From Lachnospiraceae bacterium (GTDB taxonomy: Bacteria; Bacillota; Clostridia; Lachnospirales; Lachnospiraceae), in NCBI GenBank assembly GCA_016284315.1, contig JAEEOO010000069.1, positions 1 through 64,000 on the forward strand: a stretch of DNA of 64,000 nucleotides, given 5' to 3'. The position numbers and the translations under genes were made by a program. Shown here one piece after another: positions 54,411 to 62,688 of the stretch. Numbering within the stretch: the stretch's first letter is position 1; each line of letters starts with the position of its first letter. The notes under the pieces are model-generated. The model saw nothing but the letters and a program-made list of their open reading frames with translations. It did not search any database and was not told the DNA's origin.

Positions 54411-54427
54411 AAAATAAAGCAGCCGAT

Positions 54428-54549
54428 GTACATGATTTACCAGAGGCAGCATGTCCGAGGCCGGCACTTAGCGAATTCGTAGAATGAGCTTAGTACCGCT
54501 GCCACGAGGACACTGAAGCCGAGAGGCGGTGCCGGCGGTAAACATGTAC
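54428..54549 (+). ncRNA. Structured intercistronic element between binding protein and permease genes
   Basis: Within the 163-bp gap (54411-54573) a 13-bp closing helix (54428-54434 with 54543-54549; 54436-54441 with 54537-54542; one bulged A) encloses an 8-bp helix GCCGGCAC/GTGCCGGC (54460-54467 with 54529-54536). Competing pairings GGCAGC/GCTGCC (445-450 with 498-503) and TGTCC/GGACA (452-456 with 508-512, last three digits of 54xxx) cross these. The next gene's AGGA site lies 16 bp after it. There is no T run, so it is not a terminator. It may be an mRNA processing/stability element or a dispersed repeat. Confidence 0.55.
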
Positions 54550-54573
54550 TGAGGATGCGTTACTAGGATACAT

Positions 54574-55479
54574 ATGGTTAAATCAAGAGTCGGAAGAAAA
54601 ACACATAACAACAAGGCGGGCTACATCTTCGTGCTGCCCTATGCGGCACTCTTTGTTACCTTCATCTTAGCCCCCGTAATAATGGCAGTCATCCTTTCCT
54701 TCACAAACTTCAACGCCATCCAGTTTCCGAAGTTTGTAGGATTCCTAAATTACATCAACCTGATTACAAGCGACGATGTGTTTATGAAATATGTACTGCC
54801 AAACACCGTAAAATATGCTCTTATCGTTGGTGTCGGCGGATATGTTCTGGCCTTCCTTTTAGCCTTCGGACTTGCAAACCTTCCCAAGGCGCCCAGAACG
54901 GTAATGGCTCTTATCCTCTATTCGCCTTCCATGACTACCGGTGTTGCAATGAGCGTACTCTGGAAGATCCTCTTTACAGGAGACCAGACAGGATATCTTA
55001 ACAGCTGGCTCATGGATATCGGAGTCATACACGAACCCATTATCTGGCTGACAAACGCCAACTTCCTGCTTCCCATAGTCATCATCATCGGACTTTGGAG
55101 CAGCATGGGCGTAGGCTTCTTGTCCATACTTGCGGGACTTTTAAATGTAGATGAATCCCTTTATGAGGCAGCAGCCATTGACGGTGTAAAGAACAGATTC
55201 CAGGAAATGATCTACGTGACAATACCCAGCATGAAGCCCCAGATGCTTTTCGCAGCGGTAATGCAGATCGTTGGAGCATTCCAAAACGGTACTATAGCAA
55301 CAATGCTTGCGGGAAACCCCACGCCGGGCTATTCCGCACAGCTCATCGTAAACCACATTGAGGATTACGGCTTTATCAGATACGAAATGGGATACGCTGC
55401 AGCAGTATCAGTGATACTACTTCTCATCGTACAGATCTTCTCATCCGTATCAACAAAGCTTTTTGGCGAGAAAGACTAA
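54574..55479 (+). CDS. CUT1 ABC transporter permease 1 (MalF/LacF type)
   Basis: A 301-residue inner-membrane subunit with six predicted helices. [19 protein letters not shown] opens the first helix; the ATPase-coupling EAA loop is [12 protein letters not shown], followed by TIPSMKPQ. Together with the next gene it forms the translocation channel for the substrate of the large binding protein upstream. The ATG follows AGGA; it lies just behind the structured intercistronic element. Confidence 0.92.
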   Translation: MVKSRVGRKTHNNKAGYIFVLPYAALFVTFILAPVIMAVILSFTNFNAIQFPKFVGFLNYINLITSDDVFMKYVLPNTVKYALIVGVGGYVLAFLLAFGLANLPKAPRTVMALILYSPSMTTGVAMSVLWKILFTGDQTGYLNSWLMDIGVIHEPIIWLTNANFLLPIVIIIGLWSSMGVGFLSILAGLLNVDESLYEAAAIDGVKNRFQEMIYVTIPSMKPQMLFAAVMQIVGAFQNGTIATMLAGNPTPGYSAQLIVNHIEDYGFIRYEMGYAAAVSVILLLIVQIFSSVSTKLFGEKD

Positions 55480-55494
55480 GAAAGGGGACGGGAA

Positions 55495-56370
55495 ATGGCT
55501 TACAAAGGACACAGAATAAATCCTGATAAGTTTGAAAAGAGTCAGATAAAAATATATTTGCTGGTGCTTCCCATGGTACTTCTTTGCGGATTACCAATCG
55601 TGTTTATCATCTTTCACGCATTTAAGCCCATGGAAGAGCTCTTTGCCTTCCCTCCGAAGTTCATCACCGTGCACCCCACTCTTGATAACTTCGTAAAGCT
55701 GTTAAAAGCATCGAGAACAGGAAGCATACCGATTTCAAAATACTTTTTCAACAGTATTTTTGTTACCATCGCAGTTGTTTTTGGATCGCTTCTGTTCTCT
55801 ACAATGGCGGCATATGCCCTTTCAAAGATCAAATTCAAGGGTGCAAAGGTAATGATGCAGATCAACCAGATAGCCCTTATGTTCGTATCTGTGGCGGTGA
55901 TGATCCCCAGATACCTTGTGGTAAACAAGCTTGGAATGGTGGACACCTACTGGGCAGAAATCCTTCCTTTGCTTGCATTGCCTGTTGGTCTGTTCCTTAT
56001 AAAACAGTTTGTGGACCAGGTTCCCGACTCTCTTATTGAGGCTGCTTACATGGACGGAGCTACTGAATGGCAGATATATTTAAAAGTCATTCTTCCTCTT
56101 ATCAAACCAGCCATAGCAACAGCTGCAATCCTGGTTTTCCAGCAGGTTTGGAACAATCTTGAAACATCCAACTACTATGTAAATGACGAGTCGATCAAGT
56201 CACTTGCCTTTTACATGAACACTCTTACGTCCACTACCACAACAAACACGGTAGCCGGACAGGGAATCGCAGCAGCGGCGTCACTGATAATGTTCCTTCC
56301 GAACCTTATCCTTTTCTGCATACTGCAAAAGAACGTTATGAACACCATGGCTCATTCAGGAATCAAGTAA
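55495..56370 (+). CDS. CUT1 ABC transporter permease 2 (MalG/LacG type)
   Basis: A 291-residue membrane protein with six helices. Its coupling loop is EAAYMDGATEWQ with KVILPLIKPA, and DSLIEA before it is typical for MalG-type partners. It starts 15 bp after permease 1 with AAAGGGGACGGG as ribosome site. No nucleotide-binding subunit is in the operon, so it presumably uses a shared MsmK/UgpC-type ATPase. Confidence 0.92.
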   Translation: MAYKGHRINPDKFEKSQIKIYLLVLPMVLLCGLPIVFIIFHAFKPMEELFAFPPKFITVHPTLDNFVKLLKASRTGSIPISKYFFNSIFVTIAVVFGSLLFSTMAAYALSKIKFKGAKVMMQINQIALMFVSVAVMIPRYLVVNKLGMVDTYWAEILPLLALPVGLFLIKQFVDQVPDSLIEAAYMDGATEWQIYLKVILPLIKPAIATAAILVFQQVWNNLETSNYYVNDESIKSLAFYMNTLTSTTTTNTVAGQGIAAAASLIMFLPNLILFCILQKNVMNTMAHSGIK

Positions 56371-56383
56371 TAGAGGTGGGACT

Positions 56384-58438
56384 TTGAAAAACAGATTTAA
56401 AAGAATAATTAAATCAGTACTGCCCCTTGTGCTTGCGGGAATGGTGATGGGAACAAATGCTATCACCGCGATTGCGGATGCGCCCTACAAGACATACACA
56501 GTGGACGGATACGGATCCATCACTGAAACACAGACTGCTTACCTTCCCTACGAGACAATTACTAAGATCGGGGAAGAAACATTGGTTACTCCCACAGACT
56601 TTTGTCTTGTAAACGATGAGTTCATTTACATCCTTGACAGTGGAAACAAGAGGGTTGTGGTTTCAGATTTAAACAGTGAACTAGTTACAACCTTTGGTGA
56701 AGGAACACTGGTGGGACCCAAGGGAATATATGTAACGAGCGACCGCATAACATATGTAGCGGACAGGGATGCGGGAGCCATCTTTGTATTTGATAAAGAG
56801 GGACAGCTTACACAGACATATACAAAGCCTAAAGAGGCGATGTACGGTGAAACCCTTGATTTCCTACCTTTAAAGGTGGTTGTCAACAAATCCGGCACCA
56901 TATATGCGGTGTGTGAATCCAACACCAACGGTATCGTTCAGATAAGCCCTGTAGAAGGGGGGACCTTCCTTGGCTACTTCGGTACGAACGCAACCAAAGC
57001 AGGAATCTGGAACATCATCTGGAGAGCGCTTTTAACGGATGCCCAGAGAGCAAAGATGCAGTCAAACATTCCTTCTACTCCGGACAATATGGCAATAGAT
57101 GACAAGGGCGTCATTTATACCATAACAAGAGGAGAAAAGAATGATACTTTAAAACGACTGAACATCGCCGGCGTAAACATGACCAAGACTAGCGATTACC
57201 CGGATATACCCGTGGCAGTTGCTTCCGGAAATCACGACAATGCCTTTGTAGTGACTCAGACCGGCTTTATATATGAGTACAACAATGAAGGCGACCTCCT
57301 TTTTATGTTCGGCGGAAGCGATGACGGAAAACAGAGGATCGGACTTTCAACCAAGGCCGAGGCAATTCAGATCGGACTTGACGACAAGATTTATGTCCTT
57401 GACTCTGAAAAAGCTCAGATACAGGTTTTCGAGCCTACAGAGTTTACAGCATATCTTCACAACGCTCTTTATCTTTTCTCAAAGGGAAGATACGAAGAGA
57501 GCAAGGAACCGCTTAATAAAGTCCTTGAGATGAACAATCTTTTCACCTACGCCAACATGGCCATGGGAAAGGCACTTTACAAAGAGGGTGATTACAAGGG
57601 AGCTCTTGAATACGCAAGGATTGCAAAGGACAAGGAAAGTTATTCCGATGCCTTTTGGGAGATAAGAAATGTATGGCTTAAAAAGAATCTTACATGGATA
57701 GCCATTGTTATTCTTGTGATCGTAGCCTGTGTAACCGTTGTCAAGCTCCTTGATAAGAAGAAACACATTCTCGATAAGCCGAAGGCAGCATTAAAGAAGG
57801 CCGGAGACCACAAGCTTACAAGAGAACTGGGATATATGTTCTACTTTATGCGTCATCCCATTGACGGATGCTACGGAATAAAGAGAGAAGGAAGAGTATC
57901 GGTTCTCTCCGCAAATATCATCCTTGCCATCGGAACAGTATTTTTTATCGTCTCCAAATATTTCAGCGGTTTTCTTACAAAGACCGTTAGAGAAGGAAAA
58001 TTCGATGTAATCTCCGATATCGGAATGATACTTATAGGACTTTTACTTATCGTTTCCTGTAATTATTTGATGTGTACCATCAACGATGGTGAAGGAAAGT
58101 TTAAACATATCTACTGCGCATTTATATATGCCTTTGGACCCTACCTTATCCTTTCACCCGTTGTGTTTATCTTTTCCCATATTGTTTCGAACAACGAGAT
58201 CTTTTTCGTTCACTTCGGAAGATTTTGCATGTGGGTATGGATAGCGGTGCTGATCTACATCGGTGTTCAGGAGATAAACAACTATACAGTGGGAGAGACT
58301 GTAAAGATCATCCTTTTAACGGTATTTACGATCCTTATCGTATCTCTCCTGGCATTTATTATTTATGTACTTTGGTCGCAGGTGTTTGACTTCCTGCAGT
58401 CCATATTCGGAGAGGTGGTGTATCGAATTGGCTCATAA
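56384..58438 (+). CDS. NHL-repeat/TPR/YIP1-like membrane protein
   Basis: A 684-residue protein with a signal peptide (about 1-32), an extracytoplasmic beta-propeller of NHL-type repeats (about 55-350; FCLVNDEFIYILDSGNKRV, GIYVTSDRITYVADRDAG, IQIGLDDKIYVLDSEKAQ), a short TPR-like helical pair (about 360-425; ALYLFSKGRYEES, GKALYKEGDYKGALEYA), a membrane helix (about 437) and a C-terminal YIP1-like domain with four or five helices (about 480-675). It starts with TTG (56384) behind GAGGTGG. Binding-type outside and membrane domain inside suggest an accessory of the transporter, but no function is known. Confidence 0.75.
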   Translation: MKNRFKRIIKSVLPLVLAGMVMGTNAITAIADAPYKTYTVDGYGSITETQTAYLPYETITKIGEETLVTPTDFCLVNDEFIYILDSGNKRVVVSDLNSELVTTFGEGTLVGPKGIYVTSDRITYVADRDAGAIFVFDKEGQLTQTYTKPKEAMYGETLDFLPLKVVVNKSGTIYAVCESNTNGIVQISPVEGGTFLGYFGTNATKAGIWNIIWRALLTDAQRAKMQSNIPSTPDNMAIDDKGVIYTITRGEKNDTLKRLNIAGVNMTKTSDYPDIPVAVASGNHDNAFVVTQTGFIYEYNNEGDLLFMFGGSDDGKQRIGLSTKAEAIQIGLDDKIYVLDSEKAQIQVFEPTEFTAYLHNALYLFSKGRYEESKEPLNKVLEMNNLFTYANMAMGKALYKEGDYKGALEYARIAKDKESYSDAFWEIRNVWLKKNLTWIAIVILVIVACVTVVKLLDKKKHILDKPKAALKKAGDHKLTRELGYMFYFMRHPIDGCYGIKREGRVSVLSANIILAIGTVFFIVSKYFSGFLTKTVREGKFDVISDIGMILIGLLLIVSCNYLMCTINDGEGKFKHIYCAFIYAFGPYLILSPVVFIFSHIVSNNEIFFVHFGRFCMWVWIAVLIYIGVQEINNYTVGETVKIILLTVFTILIVSLLAFIIYVLWSQVFDFLQSIFGEVVYRIGS

Positions 58439-60635
58439 GAAAATAGCTAAGATCATAACATCTCTCGCAGTATCCGCCCTTATGGTGGGATGCATTCCCA
58501 CCGCAAGACTCCCCTTTGGCCTTGTGAGCGTATCCTCTGTCACGGCGGCTGAGAGCATAGGCAATCACAGCTACGTGGCAGAAAGCACAAGGTATCGCCT
58601 CTATATGAATGAGGAGGACCTTTCCCTCATAGTGGAGGACAAAGAGACCGGCGCCTACATGGAATCCTACACTTCCTACGACGACGGAAAGAACAATGAC
58701 AGCTGGCTGGGAGCAATGAAATCCGCAGTTGTTATCACCATGATCAACGGAAACGACGATACTCAGCAGGCGGATCTTTTAAACGATGCTGTGAATAAGG
58801 ATATTACCTACTCTGATAAAGGTTTTGAGGCTAAGCTTTACTGGACAAAATACAAATTTGGAATGACTCTTCAGGTTGAGATAACCGATGAAGGCGTAAC
58901 CGCAAATATTCCGGATGAATCCATTCGTGAGGACGGAAACAACTACTTCATCGGAACAGTTTCCATATATCCCTACATGGGAAATTCCTATCTTGATCAA
59001 AAGGAAGGATACATATTCGTTCCCGATGGAAACGGAGCACTCATATATCTTAACGATAAAGAAGGAAGATTTAAGAGCGGTTTTTCCGGAATGATCTACG
59101 GAAGCGATGTGGGATTTGATGAACTTGATGTAACAACGCTCCTAAAGGACAGATACAATACCATATCCGATGCCGAGAAGGTTATGGCACCTGTTTTCGG
59201 TATCGCCCATACGGATGACGAAATAGCCTATCTTGCAGTTGTGGAAGAAGGCGAAGCAAGAGCAAATATTGAGTGCATACCAAATGGTGTTTCGGTTGAT
59301 TACAACAGAGCTTTCGCCAAGTTTACATTAAGAAAGACCTACACTCAGCCCACCAGCAACAATTCAACCGCAGGATCCCTCCACATATTCGAAAGTGAAA
59401 GAAGCCATTCGGATCTTAAAGTAAGATATATATTCTTGTCGGGCGAAATGGCAAATTACTCCGGTATGGCAAATGCCTACAGAGAATATCTTGTAACCAA
59501 TGGTTTGCTAAATGGCAGCGACACCTCTTACAAAACCAGGATCGATTTTCTTGGAACTGAAAGAGAGAGCTGGGTTCTTGGAACCACCCCGGTTGTTATG
59601 ACAACGGTGGATGATATCAAAGAGATCTACAGTGATCTTGAAGAGGAAAATGTAACCGACATCCTTACGGTTTATAAGGGATGGCAGAGCGGCGGCCTTT
59701 ACAGCCTTCCCATAAGCTCATACAGCGTAGCAAGTCAGGTAGGCGGTAAAGGAAAGCTCACAAACCTGTTAAAGGAATCGGAAGAAAAGGGAATAGATAT
59801 TTATCTTTACGATAATGCTCTTCTGATCAATCCGGATGTTAAGAATGCAACCTTCAATGTGGTAAAGAAGATAAACAAGAGAAAATTTGAACTTACCACT
59901 TATAAGGATGTATACGAAAGATTCCTTTATCTTATTCCTTCAAGAAGCGACCTTCTCCTTTCGAGACTGGTAAAGAGTATGGGTCAAAAGGATACAGACC
60001 GACTTGCCCTTGCGGGAATAACAAACACACTTTTCTCTTACAACTATAACGGCAATAACTACACAAGATTCGATACACAGTCATCTTACAAAAACACGAT
60101 GGAATCCGTAAAGGAAAAAACGGACCTTGTAATGGAACAACCCTTTGCGTACCTTTGGGCGGACACAGATGCTTTCCTTGATATGCCTCTCTACACTTCT
60201 TCTTATATTTTCGAGGATGAGAGCATACCCTTTATGAGCATGGTGTTAAAGGGAAGCATTCCGGTATATGCCGAGTATGTAAACTTTGAAGCAAACAAAC
60301 AAGAATTTTTCCTGAAGATGATAGAGAGCGGATCTTATCCTTCTTTCTACATTACAAAGGAAAGCTCCGCAGAACTGATCTACACAAACTCAAGCGATAT
60401 ATACAGCTCGGAATATTCTTCGTATAAGTCGACTATTTGCGAGTACGATATGGAACTTAAAGAATTCAATGAGAAAGTTTCGGGCGCATATATCGAAGCT
60501 CATGAGATCCTTGAAAACGGAGTGGTAAAGGTTACATATTCAAACGGAGTGGAAGTAATAGTAAATTACACTTCAAATGATGTAACCATTGGTGATAAGG
60601 CCGTAGGAGCAATGTCCTATAGGGTAGAAAACTGA
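58428..60635 (+). CDS. DUF5696-like exported protein of the transporter operon
   Basis: A 735-residue exported protein. I take TTG 58428 as start because GGAGAGG (58409-58415) precedes it and the next codons give a signal sequence (AHKKIAKIITSLAVSALMVG) with a Cys at a poor lipobox (MVGC). An N-terminal beta-rich region (about 45-340) is followed by a part that looks like a TIM barrel (WVLGTTPVVMTTVDDIKEIY, YKGWQSGGLY, GIDIYLYDNALLIN). The order resembles DUF5696 proteins found near sugar ABC genes; glycosidase activity is possible but no catalytic pair can be assigned. It overlaps the YIP1-like gene by 11 bp and the next permease by one base. Confidence 0.72.
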   Translation: MAHKKIAKIITSLAVSALMVGCIPTARLPFGLVSVSSVTAAESIGNHSYVAESTRYRLYMNEEDLSLIVEDKETGAYMESYTSYDDGKNNDSWLGAMKSAVVITMINGNDDTQQADLLNDAVNKDITYSDKGFEAKLYWTKYKFGMTLQVEITDEGVTANIPDESIREDGNNYFIGTVSIYPYMGNSYLDQKEGYIFVPDGNGALIYLNDKEGRFKSGFSGMIYGSDVGFDELDVTTLLKDRYNTISDAEKVMAPVFGIAHTDDEIAYLAVVEEGEARANIECIPNGVSVDYNRAFAKFTLRKTYTQPTSNNSTAGSLHIFESERSHSDLKVRYIFLSGEMANYSGMANAYREYLVTNGLLNGSDTSYKTRIDFLGTERESWVLGTTPVVMTTVDDIKEIYSDLEEENVTDILTVYKGWQSGGLYSLPISSYSVASQVGGKGKLTNLLKESEEKGIDIYLYDNALLINPDVKNATFNVVKKINKRKFELTTYKDVYERFLYLIPSRSDLLLSRLVKSMGQKDTDRLALAGITNTLFSYNYNGNNYTRFDTQSSYKNTMESVKEKTDLVMEQPFAYLWADTDAFLDMPLYTSSYIFEDESIPFMSMVLKGSIPVYAEYVNFEANKQEFFLKMIESGSYPSFYITKESSAELIYTNSSDIYSSEYSSYKSTICEYDMELKEFNEKVSGAYIEAHEILENGVVKVTYSNGVEVIVNYTSNDVTIGDKAVGAMSYRVEN

Positions 60636-61702
60636 TGACACAAGAAACGAGATCTGAAGAGATCAAAACAAAAAAGAGAATAAAGATTAAGCGCGGCAAG
60701 CTTGAAGCCCGAGAGGCGAGGATGGGATATTTATTCGTCCTTCCCTGGATCATCGGAACTCTTATATTCGTTCTGATACCTTTGGGACAGTCCTTTTACT
60801 ACATGTGGTACAACATAAGGATCACGCCTCTTGGTACTAAGTTTAACTTTGTGGGAACAGGAAATTTCACACAGATCTGGCTTGAAAACCCCGAATTCCC
60901 TCAGCAGCTTGTCACCTATATCTGGCAGACTATAGTGGAAGTACCCATAATCGTAGTCTTTGCCCTTATCATCGCGATAATGCTTAACGGAAAGATTAAA
61001 GCAAAAGCCTTTTTCAGACTTATCTTTTTCCTTCCCGTTATCATCGTAAGCGGACCGGTTATGAACATGCTGGTAAGCGAAGGAGCTTCAACGATACCTG
61101 CTATGAACACACAGGCGGTCATAAGTGCGCTGGATGCTTTCCTACCAACGGCGGTGGCCACATCCATCGGTGAACTTTTTGGAAACATGATCATGATACT
61201 CTGGTATTCCGGAGTACAGATACTGATCTTTTTATCAGCTCTTCAAAAGGTGGATCCCTCACTTTATGAAGCGGCAAAAATGGACGGTGGATCCGCATGG
61301 GAGTGCTTCTGGAAGATAACACTCCCCACTATCAAGAATTTCATCCTGCTGAACGCCGTGTATACCGTAATTTTCCTTTCAAGCAATGAGCAAAATCAGT
61401 TGATCAACATGATCAAGAATGCCATGTTCTCGGGAACAAAAGAGAAGGGATACGGATACGCTTCCGCAATGGCATGGATGTATTCAATAGTTGTAACGCT
61501 TATAGTTTTATTGTTCTTCCTGATCCTTGGAAACAAACGCGATGTTTACGATCGCATGGTAGCCAAGAGAAAGAGAATGCTTAAGCGTGAAGCAAGACTT
61601 GCAAAGAGGATAGAAAGGAGGGGCGCAAGAAATGTCAGAAAGCTTGAACGCGCAAGGCGCAGTCACAAATACAAGACATATGACGGCAGCGGAGACTATT
61701 AA
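60635..61702 (+). CDS. CUT1 ABC transporter permease 3 (MalF type, second pair)
   Basis: A 355-residue permease with a basic N-terminal extension (about 30 residues), six helices and the coupling loop EAAKMDGGSAWE with KITLPTIKNF. The basic, Arg/Lys-rich C-terminal 55 residues are unusual. Its start overlaps the preceding stop by one base (TGATG). It is distant in sequence from permease 1, so the second pair is not a recent duplicate and may take a different substrate. Confidence 0.9.
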   Translation: MTQETRSEEIKTKKRIKIKRGKLEAREARMGYLFVLPWIIGTLIFVLIPLGQSFYYMWYNIRITPLGTKFNFVGTGNFTQIWLENPEFPQQLVTYIWQTIVEVPIIVVFALIIAIMLNGKIKAKAFFRLIFFLPVIIVSGPVMNMLVSEGASTIPAMNTQAVISALDAFLPTAVATSIGELFGNMIMILWYSGVQILIFLSALQKVDPSLYEAAKMDGGSAWECFWKITLPTIKNFILLNAVYTVIFLSSNEQNQLINMIKNAMFSGTKEKGYGYASAMAWMYSIVVTLIVLLFFLILGNKRDVYDRMVAKRKRMLKREARLAKRIERRGARNVRKLERARRSHKYKTYDGSGDY

Positions 61703-62639
61703 AAAAGTCTTTACAAAAGAAAAGCTCCACCGTTTTATTTTCGGAACAAGAGAAAAACAGGGTGTCGGAAAGATGATCGTGATCTATGCACTCCTTATCT
61801 GTATCGGATTCGTTTATCTCTATCCCATGTTCTATATGATAAGCACCAGCTTCATGAGCAGGGACGACCTTTTGGACACCTCGGTAAAATGGCTCCCCAG
61901 CCAATTTTACTTCCAAAACTATATTGATGCAGGAAGATCGATGGATTTCTTTGTATCGCTGTTAAAAGGAATCGTGATCGCAGGGCTCCCCACCCTCTGC
62001 AATATAGTTATCTGTATGTTGGTCGGATATGGATTCGCACGATATGACTTTAAGGGAAAAAAGATAATGATGGGACTTCTCATCTTTTCATATATCCTTC
62101 CCAGCCAGGTTACCATGATCCCGACTTACGTTCTTTACAACAACATGGGGATCCTCGGCACCATACTTACCTTTGTCATTCCGGCACTTTTCGGAAACGG
62201 ACTGAACGCACCCATATTCATCCTGATCTTTTATCAGTTTTTCAGGCAGATACCAAAGGTGCTCACGGAGGCGGCGGCCATTGACGGAGCGGGACACTTC
62301 AGAACCTTTTTCAGGATCGCAGTTCCTTCCGCAATACCCGCAATCGTAACCGTTGTCCTTTTCTCTTTTGTTTGGTACTGGAATGAATCTTACCTCACAG
62401 AACTCTATGTACAGGGACTTGCATCAAAGAGCATTTGGACAAACCTTGTTGTCCAGCTTAAGAATTTTGATCAGTCCTTTAATACAAGAGCAACCGTTGG
62501 TGATACAGCCACCAGCCTGAATGAATCCGTCAGGATGGCTGCCACATCAATAAGCATCCTGCCGCTGCTCATTATGTATCTCATACTTCAGAAACAGTTC
62601 GTTGAGAGCATAGACAGGGCGGGAATCACAGGCGAATAA
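61632..62639 (+). CDS. CUT1 ABC transporter permease 4 (MalG type, second pair)
   Basis: A 335-residue permease with six helices and coupling loop EAAAIDGAGHFRT followed by RIAVPSAIPA. Its start lies 71 bp inside permease 3 in another frame; GAAAGGAGGGG within the permease 3 gene supports this long overlap. A shorter start at ATG 61680 is possible and would lower the overlap to 23 bp. Forms a channel with permease 3 for the lipoprotein binding protein next downstream. Confidence 0.9.
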   Translation: MSESLNAQGAVTNTRHMTAAETIKKVFTKEKLHRFIFGTREKQGVGKMIVIYALLICIGFVYLYPMFYMISTSFMSRDDLLDTSVKWLPSQFYFQNYIDAGRSMDFFVSLLKGIVIAGLPTLCNIVICMLVGYGFARYDFKGKKIMMGLLIFSYILPSQVTMIPTYVLYNNMGILGTILTFVIPALFGNGLNAPIFILIFYQFFRQIPKVLTEAAAIDGAGHFRTFFRIAVPSAIPAIVTVVLFSFVWYWNESYLTELYVQGLASKSIWTNLVVQLKNFDQSFNTRATVGDTATSLNESVRMAATSISILPLLIMYLILQKQFVESIDRAGITGE

Positions 62640-62688
62640 AGGAAAAATAGCTAGCAAAAAAACTGTTTTCATAATAAAGGAGGCATTT

